Source: Bin87 sp965207585 (lineage in GTDB: Bacteria > Chloroflexota > Dehalococcoidia > Lucifugimonadales > UBA3495). From it: 64,000 nucleotides of DNA. Within the stretch, counting starts at the first letter, position 1, and each line of letters starts with the position of its first letter. Location: NCBI GenBank assembly GCA_965207585.1, contig CBDBMT010000003.1, positions 3,224,001 through 3,288,000 of the forward strand. The letters run 5' to 3'. Made by a program: the position numbers and the translations under genes. Positions 1 through 7,905 of this stretch are shown in pieces. Under the pieces are notes generated by a model. That model searched no databases. It was not told the DNA's origin and was given only the letters and a program-made list of their open reading frames with translations.

Positions 1-51
1 CTGGGCGGCTTTTTCAAGGAGGTCCCGTTCGAGTGGTGTCCGTTGGGTCAT
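1..51 (-). CDS. 5' end of an unidentified gene, cut by the window edge
   Basis: An ATG at 51-49 on the minus strand opens a frame of 17 codons beginning MTQRTPLERDLLEKAAQ that runs off the left edge. A ribosome-binding sequence (GGGAGG) lies about 7 nt upstream, and a TATAAT box sits further upstream behind the mdh terminator, so this looks like a genuine start of a separately transcribed gene. Seventeen residues are too few to name a family. It lies downstream of mdh, so another central-metabolism gene is possible, but that is a guess. Confidence 0.5.
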   Translation of the reverse strand, partial: MTQRTPLERDLLEKAAQ

Positions 52-86
52 GCCTAGCCTCCCATCGCTCGTGTGATCTTGATTTC

Positions 87-92
87 ATTATA
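87..92 (-). promoter_or_regulatory. -10 box of the gene at the left edge
   Basis: A perfect TATAAT is read on the minus strand, 35 nt before the ATG at 51. No convincing -35 hexamer is seen at 16-18 nt spacing. The position between the mdh terminator and the next start supports a real promoter. Confidence 0.45.
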
Positions 93-99
93 CATAGCG

Positions 100-134
100 C
101 AAAACAACAAAGGGGCGGGTAAGGAACCCGCCCC
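100..134 (-). terminator. rho-independent terminator after mdh
   Basis: A perfect 9-bp stem (GGGGCGGGT at 112-120 with ACCCGCCCC at 126-134) closes a 5-nt loop. On the minus strand it is followed by a T-rich run TTTGTTGTTTTG, giving a classic intrinsic terminator 40 nt beyond the mdh stop. Confidence 0.8.
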
Positions 135-173
135 AAAGTATTTTGGGTCCGCCGCGCGAAGCTGTGGTTGGCG

Positions 174-1118
174 CTACTCGGCCTCCGCCTTGGCATTGGC
201 CATCACATCCACCAACTCCTGAACCGAAGCGGCGGAGGACTGCAACGCGGCCTTCTCGTCATCAGTGAGACTGATCTCAATCACCTGCTCCATACCGCCG
301 GCGCCGATCTTTACAGGCACGCCGACGCACAGGCCGTTGATCCCGTACTCGCCCTCGAGATAGGCGCAGCCGGGCAGGATGCGCTTGCGATCCAGCAAGA
401 TCGCCTCCACCATTTGCGTGATAGCCGCGGAGGGCGCATAGAAAGCCGAACCCTGTTTGAGCAGAGCGACGATTTCGCCTCCGCCGTCTCGGGTGCGCTG
501 CACGATGGAGTCGATGCGGTCCTGGGACAACAACTCCGTGAGCGGTATGCAGCCAACGGTGGTGTAGCGCACCAGCGGCACCATATCGTCGCCGTGTCCG
601 CCCAGCACCATGGCCTGAACGTCGTCCACGGAGACGTTGAGCTCCTGGGCAATGAAAGTACGATAACGCGCGGTGTCGAGCACGCCGGCCATGCCGAACA
701 CGCGGTTTCGCGGGAAGCCGGCGGTCTGGAAAACGTTCTGCACCATGGCGTCCAGCGGATTGGTCACCGCCAGGATGATGCAGTCGGGAGAATGGCGGAC
801 CACCTCCTCCGTAACGGCCGAGGTGATACGCATGTTGGTAAGCAGGAGATCGTCACGGCTCATGCCGGGCCGACGGGCGATACCGGCGGTGATGACCACG
901 ACGTCGGAACCGGCAGTTTCCTCGTACCCGTTAGAGCCGGTGATCAGGGCGTCGGTGCCGATGACCGGGCCGGACTCGAGCATGTCGAGACCTTTACCTT
1001 GAGGCAGATCCTCGACGACGTCAACGAGAACCACGTCGGCATAGCCGAGTTGGTGGATCCGCTGGGCGGTCGTGGCCCCGACGTTGCCGGCGCCGACGAC
1101 GGTTACTTTGCTTCGCAT
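174..1118 (-). CDS. mdh: malate dehydrogenase (LDH-like, NAD-dependent)
   Basis: This 314-aa protein interconverts malate and oxaloacetate in the TCA cycle. The Rossmann signature GAGNVG is at residues 9-14, and Asp33 at the end of beta-2 predicts NAD+ preference. The substrate loop ARRPGMSR (81-88) carries paired Arg residues typical of malate rather than lactate specificity. VTNPLD (117-122) and the catalytic GGHGD with His174 are present, as is the Asp147/Arg150 relay. Length and motifs match the LDH-like MDH group found in Chloroflexi and Bacillus. It starts 34 nt after the icd stop, so both are probably one leftward operon, ended by the terminator at 100-134. Confidence 0.96.
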   Translation of the reverse strand: MRSKVTVVGAGNVGATTAQRIHQLGYADVVLVDVVEDLPQGKGLDMLESGPVIGTDALITGSNGYEETAGSDVVVITAGIARRPGMSRDDLLLTNMRITSAVTEEVVRHSPDCIILAVTNPLDAMVQNVFQTAGFPRNRVFGMAGVLDTARYRTFIAQELNVSVDDVQAMVLGGHGDDMVPLVRYTTVGCIPLTELLSQDRIDSIVQRTRDGGGEIVALLKQGSAFYAPSAAITQMVEAILLDRKRILPGCAYLEGEYGINGLCVGVPVKIGAGGMEQVIEISLTDDEKAALQSSAASVQELVDVMANAKAEAE

Positions 1119-1152
1119 GTGGTGAGTGATCCTCCGATTGATCCAGGGATGG

Positions 1153-3381
1153 TTAGATGGCGTCCACGATGGCGTTCAGCGTGGCGCTGGGGCGCATGGC
1201 GCTGGCGGACATGTCGTGGTCCGGGCGATAGTAGCCGCCGATATCCATCGGTTCGCCTTGGCAGTCGATCAGTTCCTGGACGATTTTGTCCTCGTTTTCG
1301 GTCATCTGCCGGGCAACCTCGGTGAAGTGAGCCTTCAGCTCGGGGTTTTTGTCCTGGTTCGCCAAGGCTTGCGCCCAGTAAAGAGCCAGGTAGAAGTGGC
1401 TGCCCCGGGTGTCCAGTTCGTTAACCCGACGTGAGGGGTTTCGCTGGTTCTCCAGGTGCTCACCGATGGCTTGGTCCAGCGTCTCCGCCAGGAGCCGCGC
1501 ACCGTCGTTGTCGTAAACCTCGCCAAAGTGCTCGAAAGATGCGACCAGCGCGCAGAACTCGCCCAGCGAGTCCCAACGGAGGTGCCCTTCCTCGACGAAC
1601 TGCTGCACGTGCCGGGGAGCCGAACCGCCGGCGCCGGTTTCGAACATTCCGCCGCCGTTCAGCAGGGGAACCACCGAGAGCATCTTGGCGCTGGTGCCCA
1701 GCTCCAGAATGGGGAAAAGGTCGGTGAGATAGTCACGCAGCACGTTTCCGGTTACGGCGATGGTGTCCTGACCGGCCCGGCTGCGTGCAATCGTGGCCTT
1801 CATGGCCTCAACAGGAGGCATGGTGCTGATCTCGAGCCCGGACGTATCATGCTCCGGCAAGTATTTTTCCACCTTCTTGATGAGCTCGGCATCGTGCGCG
1901 CGGGTGGCATCGAGCCAGAAGATGGCTGCCTGGCCGGTGAGCCTGGAGCGAGTCACACCGAGCTTGACCCAGTCCTGGATCGGAATGTCCTTGGTCTGGC
2001 ACATCCGGAAGATGTCGCCCGTCTCGACGCTCTGCTCCATCAGGGTTGCGCCTGACGCATCGACAACGCGGATCGTGCCATTGCCGGGAGCCTCGAAGGT
2101 CTTGTCGTGGGAGCCGTACTCTTCGGCGGCTTGGGCCATGAGCCCAACGTTGGCGACGCTGCCGAGGGTTGCCGGGTTGAGGGCGCCGTGCTGCTGGCAG
2201 TCTTCGATGGCCGCCTGGTAGATGGTGGCGTAGGAGCGGTCCGGGATCAGGGCGATGGTGTCGTGCAATTCGTTGTCGGGGCCCCAGGTGCGCCCGCCGT
2301 CGCGGATGACCACAGGCATGGAGGCGTCGATGATGGTGTCGCTGGATACGTGCAGGTTGGTGATGCCCCGGTAGGAGTTCACCATCATCAGGTCCGGGCG
2401 GCTGTCGTAGCACGCCTGAACGTCGGCCTCGATCTCAGCGCGCTTGTCTTCCGGCAAATCCTGGATCTTCGTCAGCAGTTCGGCGACGCCGTTGTCCGGG
2501 TCCACCGCCACCTGGGCCAGGGCGTCGGCGTGCTTGTCGAACACGTCCTTGAAAAATTCCGAAACCAGGTGTCCGAATATGATCGGGTCGGACACGCGCA
2601 TCATGGTGGTCTTGACGTGCAGGCCCAGCAGGAGGTCGTCGGCTTTGGCTTGATCCATCTGGTCTGCGTAAAACTGCCGCAGGGCTTTTACGTTCATCAC
2701 GGCGCAGTCGATGATTTCGCCGGCTTGCAAGGGGATGCCGGACTTGAGCTCGGTAACGCTGCCGTCACCGGCAACGAACTGGATCGCGGCCGACCCGGCC
2801 TCGGCGGTAGTGACGGCAACCTCGCTGCTGAAGAAGTCGCCATCGGTCATGTGGCCGACACGAGTCTGGGATACTTCCGGCCAGTCCTGCATCATGCGAT
2901 GGGGATTGCGCTGCCCGTGCTCCTTGACCGCATTGGACGACCGGCGGTCGGAGTTTCCCTCCCGTATAACCGGGTTGACGGCACTGCCGATCACGCGGGA
3001 GTAGCGGGCCTGGATCGCCCGTTCTTCGTCGTTGGCCGGCTGGTCGGGGTAGTCAGGGATGTCGTAACCCTTGGCCTGCAACTCGGCGATGGCGCCCTTG
3101 AGCTGGGGGATCGAGGCGCTGATATTGGGCAGCTTGATCAGGTTCGCCGACGGTTCCAGACACAATTCTCCACACATGCGGAGGTAATCCGGAATCTTTT
3201 GCGCGTCGGTCAGGTTGTCGGGGAAGTTGGCGATGATGCGTCCCGACAACGAAATATCCCAAGTTTCGAGTTCAATCCCGGAACTCTTCGTAAACGCCTG
3301 CAGCATTGGCAGCAGCGAGTGCGTTGCCAGAAACGGCGCTTCATCAGTTTCGGTGTAAATGATCTTGGCGGCTTCTGCCAT
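1153..3381 (-). CDS. icd: monomeric NADP-dependent isocitrate dehydrogenase
   Basis: This 742-aa enzyme oxidatively decarboxylates isocitrate to 2-oxoglutarate with NADP+. It belongs to the monomeric IDH family (about 740 aa), unrelated in length to the usual 420-aa dimeric enzyme. The substrate-binding segment NPVIREGNSDRR (136-147) supplies the Asn and Arg residues that contact isocitrate in characterised homologues. The start has an excellent ribosome-binding site (AAGGAGG, about 6 nt before ATG). mdh follows at 34 nt. The product feeds the 2-oxoacid:ferredoxin oxidoreductase at 41-43.7 kb. Confidence 0.96.
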   Translation of the reverse strand: MAEAAKIIYTETDEAPFLATHSLLPMLQAFTKSSGIELETWDISLSGRIIANFPDNLTDAQKIPDYLRMCGELCLEPSANLIKLPNISASIPQLKGAIAELQAKGYDIPDYPDQPANDEERAIQARYSRVIGSAVNPVIREGNSDRRSSNAVKEHGQRNPHRMMQDWPEVSQTRVGHMTDGDFFSSEVAVTTAEAGSAAIQFVAGDGSVTELKSGIPLQAGEIIDCAVMNVKALRQFYADQMDQAKADDLLLGLHVKTTMMRVSDPIIFGHLVSEFFKDVFDKHADALAQVAVDPDNGVAELLTKIQDLPEDKRAEIEADVQACYDSRPDLMMVNSYRGITNLHVSSDTIIDASMPVVIRDGGRTWGPDNELHDTIALIPDRSYATIYQAAIEDCQQHGALNPATLGSVANVGLMAQAAEEYGSHDKTFEAPGNGTIRVVDASGATLMEQSVETGDIFRMCQTKDIPIQDWVKLGVTRSRLTGQAAIFWLDATRAHDAELIKKVEKYLPEHDTSGLEISTMPPVEAMKATIARSRAGQDTIAVTGNVLRDYLTDLFPILELGTSAKMLSVVPLLNGGGMFETGAGGSAPRHVQQFVEEGHLRWDSLGEFCALVASFEHFGEVYDNDGARLLAETLDQAIGEHLENQRNPSRRVNELDTRGSHFYLALYWAQALANQDKNPELKAHFTEVARQMTENEDKIVQELIDCQGEPMDIGGYYRPDHDMSASAMRPSATLNAIVDAI

Positions 3382-3458
3382 GATCGCCTCCTTAGCAAGT
3401 AAATTTCACGGGCCCCTGCGGGTTGCCAAGGATTGTTGGACAGGCCCGAACGGGAAAA

Positions 3459-3502
3459 CCGGATGCTGCGCATCCGGCACAGGTCAAAGCATAGAGATTA
3501 TA
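3459..3502 (-). promoter_or_regulatory. icd promoter -10 box and leader hairpin
   Basis: On the minus strand TATAAT (3502-3497) is followed by a roughly 110-nt leader to the icd ATG. The leader contains a perfect 8-bp hairpin (arms 3459-3466 and 3470-3477, loop of 3) immediately followed by TTTT. It looks like a weak terminator or attenuator inside the leader. No -35 consensus is evident. Confidence 0.4.
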
Positions 3503-3609
3503 CACACGAAAACTGCTGGGCGGTACCCGCCCCCCGATTGGCAAGCCCGTTCGACCCATCCGTAATGTGATACATTGCGGCCGTAATTTGACCCCAGACT
3601 CGATATGCA

Positions 3610-5007
3610 ATGAATGATCCGGGACAACCGGCAACACGTTTGCCGTTGCTGAATAAACTGCTCTTTTCCTCCGATCACATCGGCCTGCAGGCAATCGGAT
3701 ATTTCCGGCAACAGTGGGTGCTATTCTTTCTGGCTCCTCCGGCGGTCGAAGGCATGGCCCGGGTTCCAGACGTACACCTGCTGGGATACGAGATCGATGC
3801 GCGGGTCCTGGCGGGGATCCTCATCTTCTCCGGCCGTTTCATCGACGCTTTCACCGACCCGTTGATCGGCTGGTGGAGTGACCGGACCCGCAGCCGTTGG
3901 GGCCGGCGCATTCCGTTCATCATGTTCAGCACCCCGTTCTATGCCGGGTTCGGGGCGTTGATCTGGTTCCTGCCCGAGCCGGGAAGCAGCTGGTGGAACG
4001 CGGTCTACTTCGTGCTGATGCTGGAGCTGTTCTTCACCGCAGCCACGATGTCCAGCGGGGCCCTGGAAGCCCTGGTACCAGAACTCACCCGGACGGCACG
4101 CGATCGGATGCAGGTGGTGAGCTTTATCTTCCTGTTCGCAGTGGGCGGCGCAGGATTAGGGCTGGTGATGGGCGGATACATCAAAGACGCCTTGGGGTTC
4201 CAGGTCGCCGGATCGATATTCGCCGTCGTAGCGCTGGTAGTTCGTTACATCTCTCTGTCAGCAATATGGAACCACGCGCCCCGGGACATAACGCCGGCTA
4301 GCGTGCCCTTCTGGCACGGATTGCGGGATACCTTGCGCAACTCCCAGTTCGTGGCTTTTCTGCCAACTTTCGTGATGTTCACCACCGGAGTAGGAGTCTT
4401 ACAGGGCTGGATCCCATTCTTTGCCGTGGGCGTCCTACAGCAGGAAAGGGATGGCGCGGCTTCAAGCTGGCTGTCCACCAGCGTAATCGGTGGCGCGATT
4501 GTATTCGGCCTCGTGATCTGGATACTCTTCTCGGCCGGTGCGGTGAGCAAAAGGCGCATTTACGGAATTTGCCTGATCGCCTGCGGCGTGCTGTACCCCT
4601 TGCTGAGCCTGGTGGGCATCGTAGTCGCAGAACACCTGGTGCTGCAGGGGCTGGTGCTGGTCTTCATCGCCGGGATGCCGATGGCAGCGGTGTTCCTGCT
4701 GCCCAAGGGACTGACCGCCGACATCGCAGACTATGACGCGCTGCTGCGCGATGAGCGCCGCGAAGCCATGTTTTATTCGACCCAAAACTTCTTTGAGAAA
4801 GTCACCTACGCACTGCCTCCGTTGCTGTTGAGCCTGATACTGCAGCTGGGGGATTCGGCCGAAAATCCCCTGGGCATCCGTTTGGCACCGGTGATGGCGG
4901 GCGCTCTGGTGCTGTTGGGATTTACTCTCTGGCCCCGTTATCGTCTGCCGGACACCATCAACAGGGAAACTGTGACGCAGGCCGGGCTATTGCGGCAGGT
5001 GGCCTGA
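3610..5007 (+). CDS. GPH-family sugar:cation symporter (MFS)
   Basis: A 465-aa integral membrane protein with about 12 hydrophobic segments. The loop after TM2 carries DAFTDPLIGWWSDRTRSRWG (residues about 78-97), the signature of the glycoside-pentoside-hexuronide symporters related to MelB. The two Asp residues there bind the coupling cation in MelB. It probably imports a sugar or glycoside with H+ or Na+. It is divergent from icd and convergent with the DUF255 gene, with 11 nt between stops, so it is likely monocistronic. Substrate cannot be predicted. Confidence 0.85.
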   Translation: MNDPGQPATRLPLLNKLLFSSDHIGLQAIGYFRQQWVLFFLAPPAVEGMARVPDVHLLGYEIDARVLAGILIFSGRFIDAFTDPLIGWWSDRTRSRWGRRIPFIMFSTPFYAGFGALIWFLPEPGSSWWNAVYFVLMLELFFTAATMSSGALEALVPELTRTARDRMQVVSFIFLFAVGGAGLGLVMGGYIKDALGFQVAGSIFAVVALVVRYISLSAIWNHAPRDITPASVPFWHGLRDTLRNSQFVAFLPTFVMFTTGVGVLQGWIPFFAVGVLQQERDGAASSWLSTSVIGGAIVFGLVIWILFSAGAVSKRRIYGICLIACGVLYPLLSLVGIVVAEHLVLQGLVLVFIAGMPMAAVFLLPKGLTADIADYDALLRDERREAMFYSTQNFFEKVTYALPPLLLSLILQLGDSAENPLGIRLAPVMAGALVLLGFTLWPRYRLPDTINRETVTQAGLLRQVA

Positions 5008-5018
5008 CAACCTTCGGT

Positions 5019-7067
5019 TCACGCATCGAGCTGGGCCGCCAATGCGGCCGCGTCGGTGACTGGAAGCTGACAGGCGTAGTTCTCGCACACGTAGGCCGTG
5101 GGCCGGCCGTCCTGCATCACCCTCTGCTCCAGCAGTGGCGAGTCCTTCAGCGGGGGGGTCGCGGGATCGGCTACTCCCACCAGGACCCGGTTGGGCATGA
5201 ACCGCTTGCTGACTTCTTCGAGCATTTCCCCGGTGCTCGGATCTTCCGCCGGGCCGACGATGGCGATTTCCCGGGGCAGCGAGACGTAGAAGTCCAGCGC
5301 CCCCAGCCAGTGGCCGGTGGCGGCCGGAGCCCGGCCCAGGAGTTGCTGCATGGCGCGGAGTGGGGTGGCGCCCTTCGCCGAATAATCGTCGTTGCCGGTA
5401 ATGACGGCCAGGCGCAGCAGCACGTCAGCGGCTACTGAGCTGCCGCAGGGTTGGGCATTGTCGAATACGTCGCGGGGCCGGACCACCAGCGTTTCGTGGT
5501 CGCTGCCGGTGTCGTAAAAGCCGCCGACTGCGTCGTCCCAGAAAAGAGTGATCATGCCGTCGGCCAGGGCGACCGCTTCCTGAAGCCATCGGGGTTCCAG
5601 CGTGGCCTCGTGCAGGGCCACCAGGCCGTCGGCGAGGCAGGCGTAGTCTTCCAGGTAGCCGTTCAGCTTGGCCTCGCCGTTGCGCCAGGTGCGGAGGAGG
5701 CGCCCATCGGGACTGCGCATGGCGGCAAGAAGGAAGTCTGCGTTGCGGCGGGCCGCGTTCAGGTAGTCGGGGCGTCCCAGGGCGGCGCCCGTCTCCGCGA
5801 AGGAGCGGAGCATCATGCCGTTCCACGAAGTGAGCACTTTGTCGTCGCGGAGAGGGTGGATGCGCTGCTCACGCACGTCGAGGAGGACGACGCGGGCACC
5901 GGCGATGGCGGCCAGCAGGTCCGCTTCGCTGACGCCGCGTTGATTGGCGTACGCTTCGGGCGGCATGCCGACATTGAGGATGTTGGCGCCTTCGAAGTTG
6001 CCCCGCTCGGTAACGCCGTAGTAGCCCATGACCAGGTCGGCATCCACGCCCAGCAGCGCGCGCAGTTCGTCCGGGGTCCACACGAAGAACTTGCCCTCAA
6101 CGCCCTCGCTGTCAGCGTCCTGGGCTGAGTAGAACCCTCCCGCCGGATCTGTCATCTCCCGCAGCACGTAGTCGAGAGTCTCCTCAGTGATGCGCCGGTA
6201 CAGCGGATTGCCGGTCACCTGCCAGGTATGGAGGTAAAGCCGGGCGAGCAGAGCGTTGTCGTACAGCATCTTCTCGAAGTGGGGGACAAGCCAGTAGGCG
6301 TCGGTAGAGTAGCGATGGAATCCGCCGCCCACCTGGTCGTACATCCCGCCGTAGGCCATCTTCTGGAGGGTCAGCTCGACCATCTCGAGGGCGCGAGCGT
6401 TGAACCCGTGGCGGTTGTAGCGCAGCAGGAATTCCGGCGTCATGGGTTGGGGGAACTTGGGGGCGCTGCCGAAACCGCCGTTGAGGTGATCGAACTGGGT
6501 GGCCAGCTGCGAATAGGCGTTGTGCATCACCTCGGTGGTGAGGGGAGTGAAGCCCCGGGGCATCTGGCCGGTGCGACCCATCTGCTCGGCCAGTTGGCGG
6601 GTGACCCGTTCGATCTCTCCCTTGTTGGTGTGGTAAGCCTGGCCGGCGGCGGCGAGCAGTCGCGGGAAACCGGGCATCCCCCCTCGATCTTCGGGTGGAA
6701 AATAGGTGCCGCCGTAGTATGGGCGGCCTTCCGGGGTCAGGAAGACGGTCATCGGCCACCCGCCGCTGCCGGTCATCATCTGCACCGCTTCCATGTACAC
6801 GGCGTCCAGGTCGGGCCGTTCCTCCCGGTCCACCTTGATGTTCACAAAGTTGTCGTTCATCAGGACTGCGATGTCCTCGTTCTCGAAGGACTCACGTTCC
6901 ATCACGTGGCACCAATGACAGGCCGAATAACCGATGCTCAGCAGAATGGGACGGTCCTCTTCCCGGGCGCGTGTGAGCGCTTCCTCCCCCCAGGGGTACC
7001 AATCAACCGGATTGTGAGCGTGTTGCAGGAGATACGGGCTGGTCTCGTTGATCAGTCGGTTGGTCAC
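5019..7067 (-). CDS. DUF255/YyaL thioredoxin-fold protein
   Basis: A 682-aa protein of the YyaL/SPATA20 family. The N-terminal domain (DUF255, residues 1-165) opens with TSPYLLQHAHNPVDWYPWG and has a thioredoxin-like CHWC motif (Cys50, Cys53) followed by the conserved GGWPMTVFLTP segment. The rest resembles an (alpha/alpha)6 glycosidase-like barrel related to N-acylglucosamine epimerases. The family is widespread, and its biochemical role is not settled. It sits head-to-head with the first selenoprotein gene, with 126 nt between starts, so two thioredoxin-fold genes share a divergent promoter region. Confidence 0.9.
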   Translation of the reverse strand: MTNRLINETSPYLLQHAHNPVDWYPWGEEALTRAREEDRPILLSIGYSACHWCHVMERESFENEDIAVLMNDNFVNIKVDREERPDLDAVYMEAVQMMTGSGGWPMTVFLTPEGRPYYGGTYFPPEDRGGMPGFPRLLAAAGQAYHTNKGEIERVTRQLAEQMGRTGQMPRGFTPLTTEVMHNAYSQLATQFDHLNGGFGSAPKFPQPMTPEFLLRYNRHGFNARALEMVELTLQKMAYGGMYDQVGGGFHRYSTDAYWLVPHFEKMLYDNALLARLYLHTWQVTGNPLYRRITEETLDYVLREMTDPAGGFYSAQDADSEGVEGKFFVWTPDELRALLGVDADLVMGYYGVTERGNFEGANILNVGMPPEAYANQRGVSEADLLAAIAGARVVLLDVREQRIHPLRDDKVLTSWNGMMLRSFAETGAALGRPDYLNAARRNADFLLAAMRSPDGRLLRTWRNGEAKLNGYLEDYACLADGLVALHEATLEPRWLQEAVALADGMITLFWDDAVGGFYDTGSDHETLVVRPRDVFDNAQPCGSSVAADVLLRLAVITGNDDYSAKGATPLRAMQQLLGRAPAATGHWLGALDFYVSLPREIAIVGPAEDPSTGEMLEEVSKRFMPNRVLVGVADPATPPLKDSPLLEQRVMQDGRPTAYVCENYACQLPVTDAAALAAQLDA

Positions 7068-7193
7068 GGTGTAACGCTCCTTGGCTCAAATCCGGGTTTC
7101 ACTGGAAAGCGCATCCTGAAACACGGGACGCTCTGCTACAATCGTCGTCAATTGCGTGCCAGCATACCAGACACGCCCGAAAAGGCGACGACC

Positions 7194-7862
7194 ATGAAGA
7201 CCAGATCACTGAACAGACCCATCGTCCTTGCCGTCCTGCTATGGGCGGCGATGCTGGCGGTCTTCTCCCTCGCTTGCGCCCCGGCCGCCAACGAGGGCGC
7301 CGGCATGCCCATGGAAATGGAGTCCATGGACATGAAGGGAATGGCGGTTGACGAGAGCAACCTGAAGCTCAAGATCGGCGAGCAGACGCCGCCGTTCGCC
7401 ATGGTGCTGTCGGACGGTACCCAGGTTTCGTCGGCGGATCAGGCAGCGAGCGGCCGGGCGGCCCATCTTTTCTGGTTTGCCACCTGGTGACCGGAGTGTC
7501 GCGCTGAGTTGCAGACGCTGAACCCCATCGCCAGTGAGTTTCCTGAAATCGACTTCTACGTTGTCGCCTACAATGAACCCGCGGACGCGATTGAAGCGTA
7601 TCTCGAAGAGAACGGTTACACCGACGTGATTGCCGCACAGCCCGTCGGCACCATGCTGGCTGACTTGGAAATCACGCGGCAGATGGCGATGATGGCGGTA
7701 AACGCCGACGGAGTTCTCTACCACCGACAGTTGATGGGCAGCGCGGACCAATGGTCGCCGCAATTCACCGCCCTTACCGCTGACCCCCACGCCGTACCGA
7801 CCAAAAAGGACGTCAAGCAGGAACAGGACAAGCGGCTGATGGACCTTCAGCTGCCAGCTTGA
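7194..7862 (+). CDS. selenocysteine-containing thioredoxin-like lipoprotein 1 (UxxC)
   Basis: Read through the in-frame TGA at 7488-7490, this is a 222-aa protein. Residues 1-28 form an N-terminal hydrophobic segment ending FSLAC, a probable though imperfect lipobox. Residues 37-50 are Met-rich (GMPMEMESMDMKGM). From about residue 58 comes a TlpA/redoxin-like fold. The UGA is codon 99, in the motif FATW-U-PEC, where ordinary family members have WCPxC, so Sec99 replaces the nucleophilic Cys and Cys102 is the resolving residue. The frame continues for 123 codons with clear homology to the next gene. The cis-Pro expected before the fourth strand is replaced (MAMMAVNADG). Conventional gene calling would split it at 7490. 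It probably acts as an extracytoplasmic thiol or peroxide oxidoreductase; the partner is unknown. Confidence 0.88.
7496..7518 (+). promoter_or_regulatory. putative SECIS element of selenoprotein 1
   Basis: Just downstream of UGA 7488-7490, GUGUC (7496-7500) pairs with GACGC (7514-7518), and GC (7501-7502) pairs with GC (7511-7512). One A is bulged at 7513, and the 8-nt loop GCUGAGUU is at 7503-7510. The loop begins with G and starts at nucleotide 16 counting the U of UGA as 1. This agrees with the general layout of bacterial SECIS hairpins inside the coding region. Folding was done by eye. Confidence 0.6.
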
Positions 7863-7905
7863 TGACAGTAGATCCCGGCGTCGTTGACGCCGCCAACGGA
7901 AACCG

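Noticed and set aside
168..3402. Long plus-strand frames opposite mdh and icd
   Set aside because: They are antisense shadows of GC-rich genes with no family resemblance; the minus-strand proteins are unmistakable.
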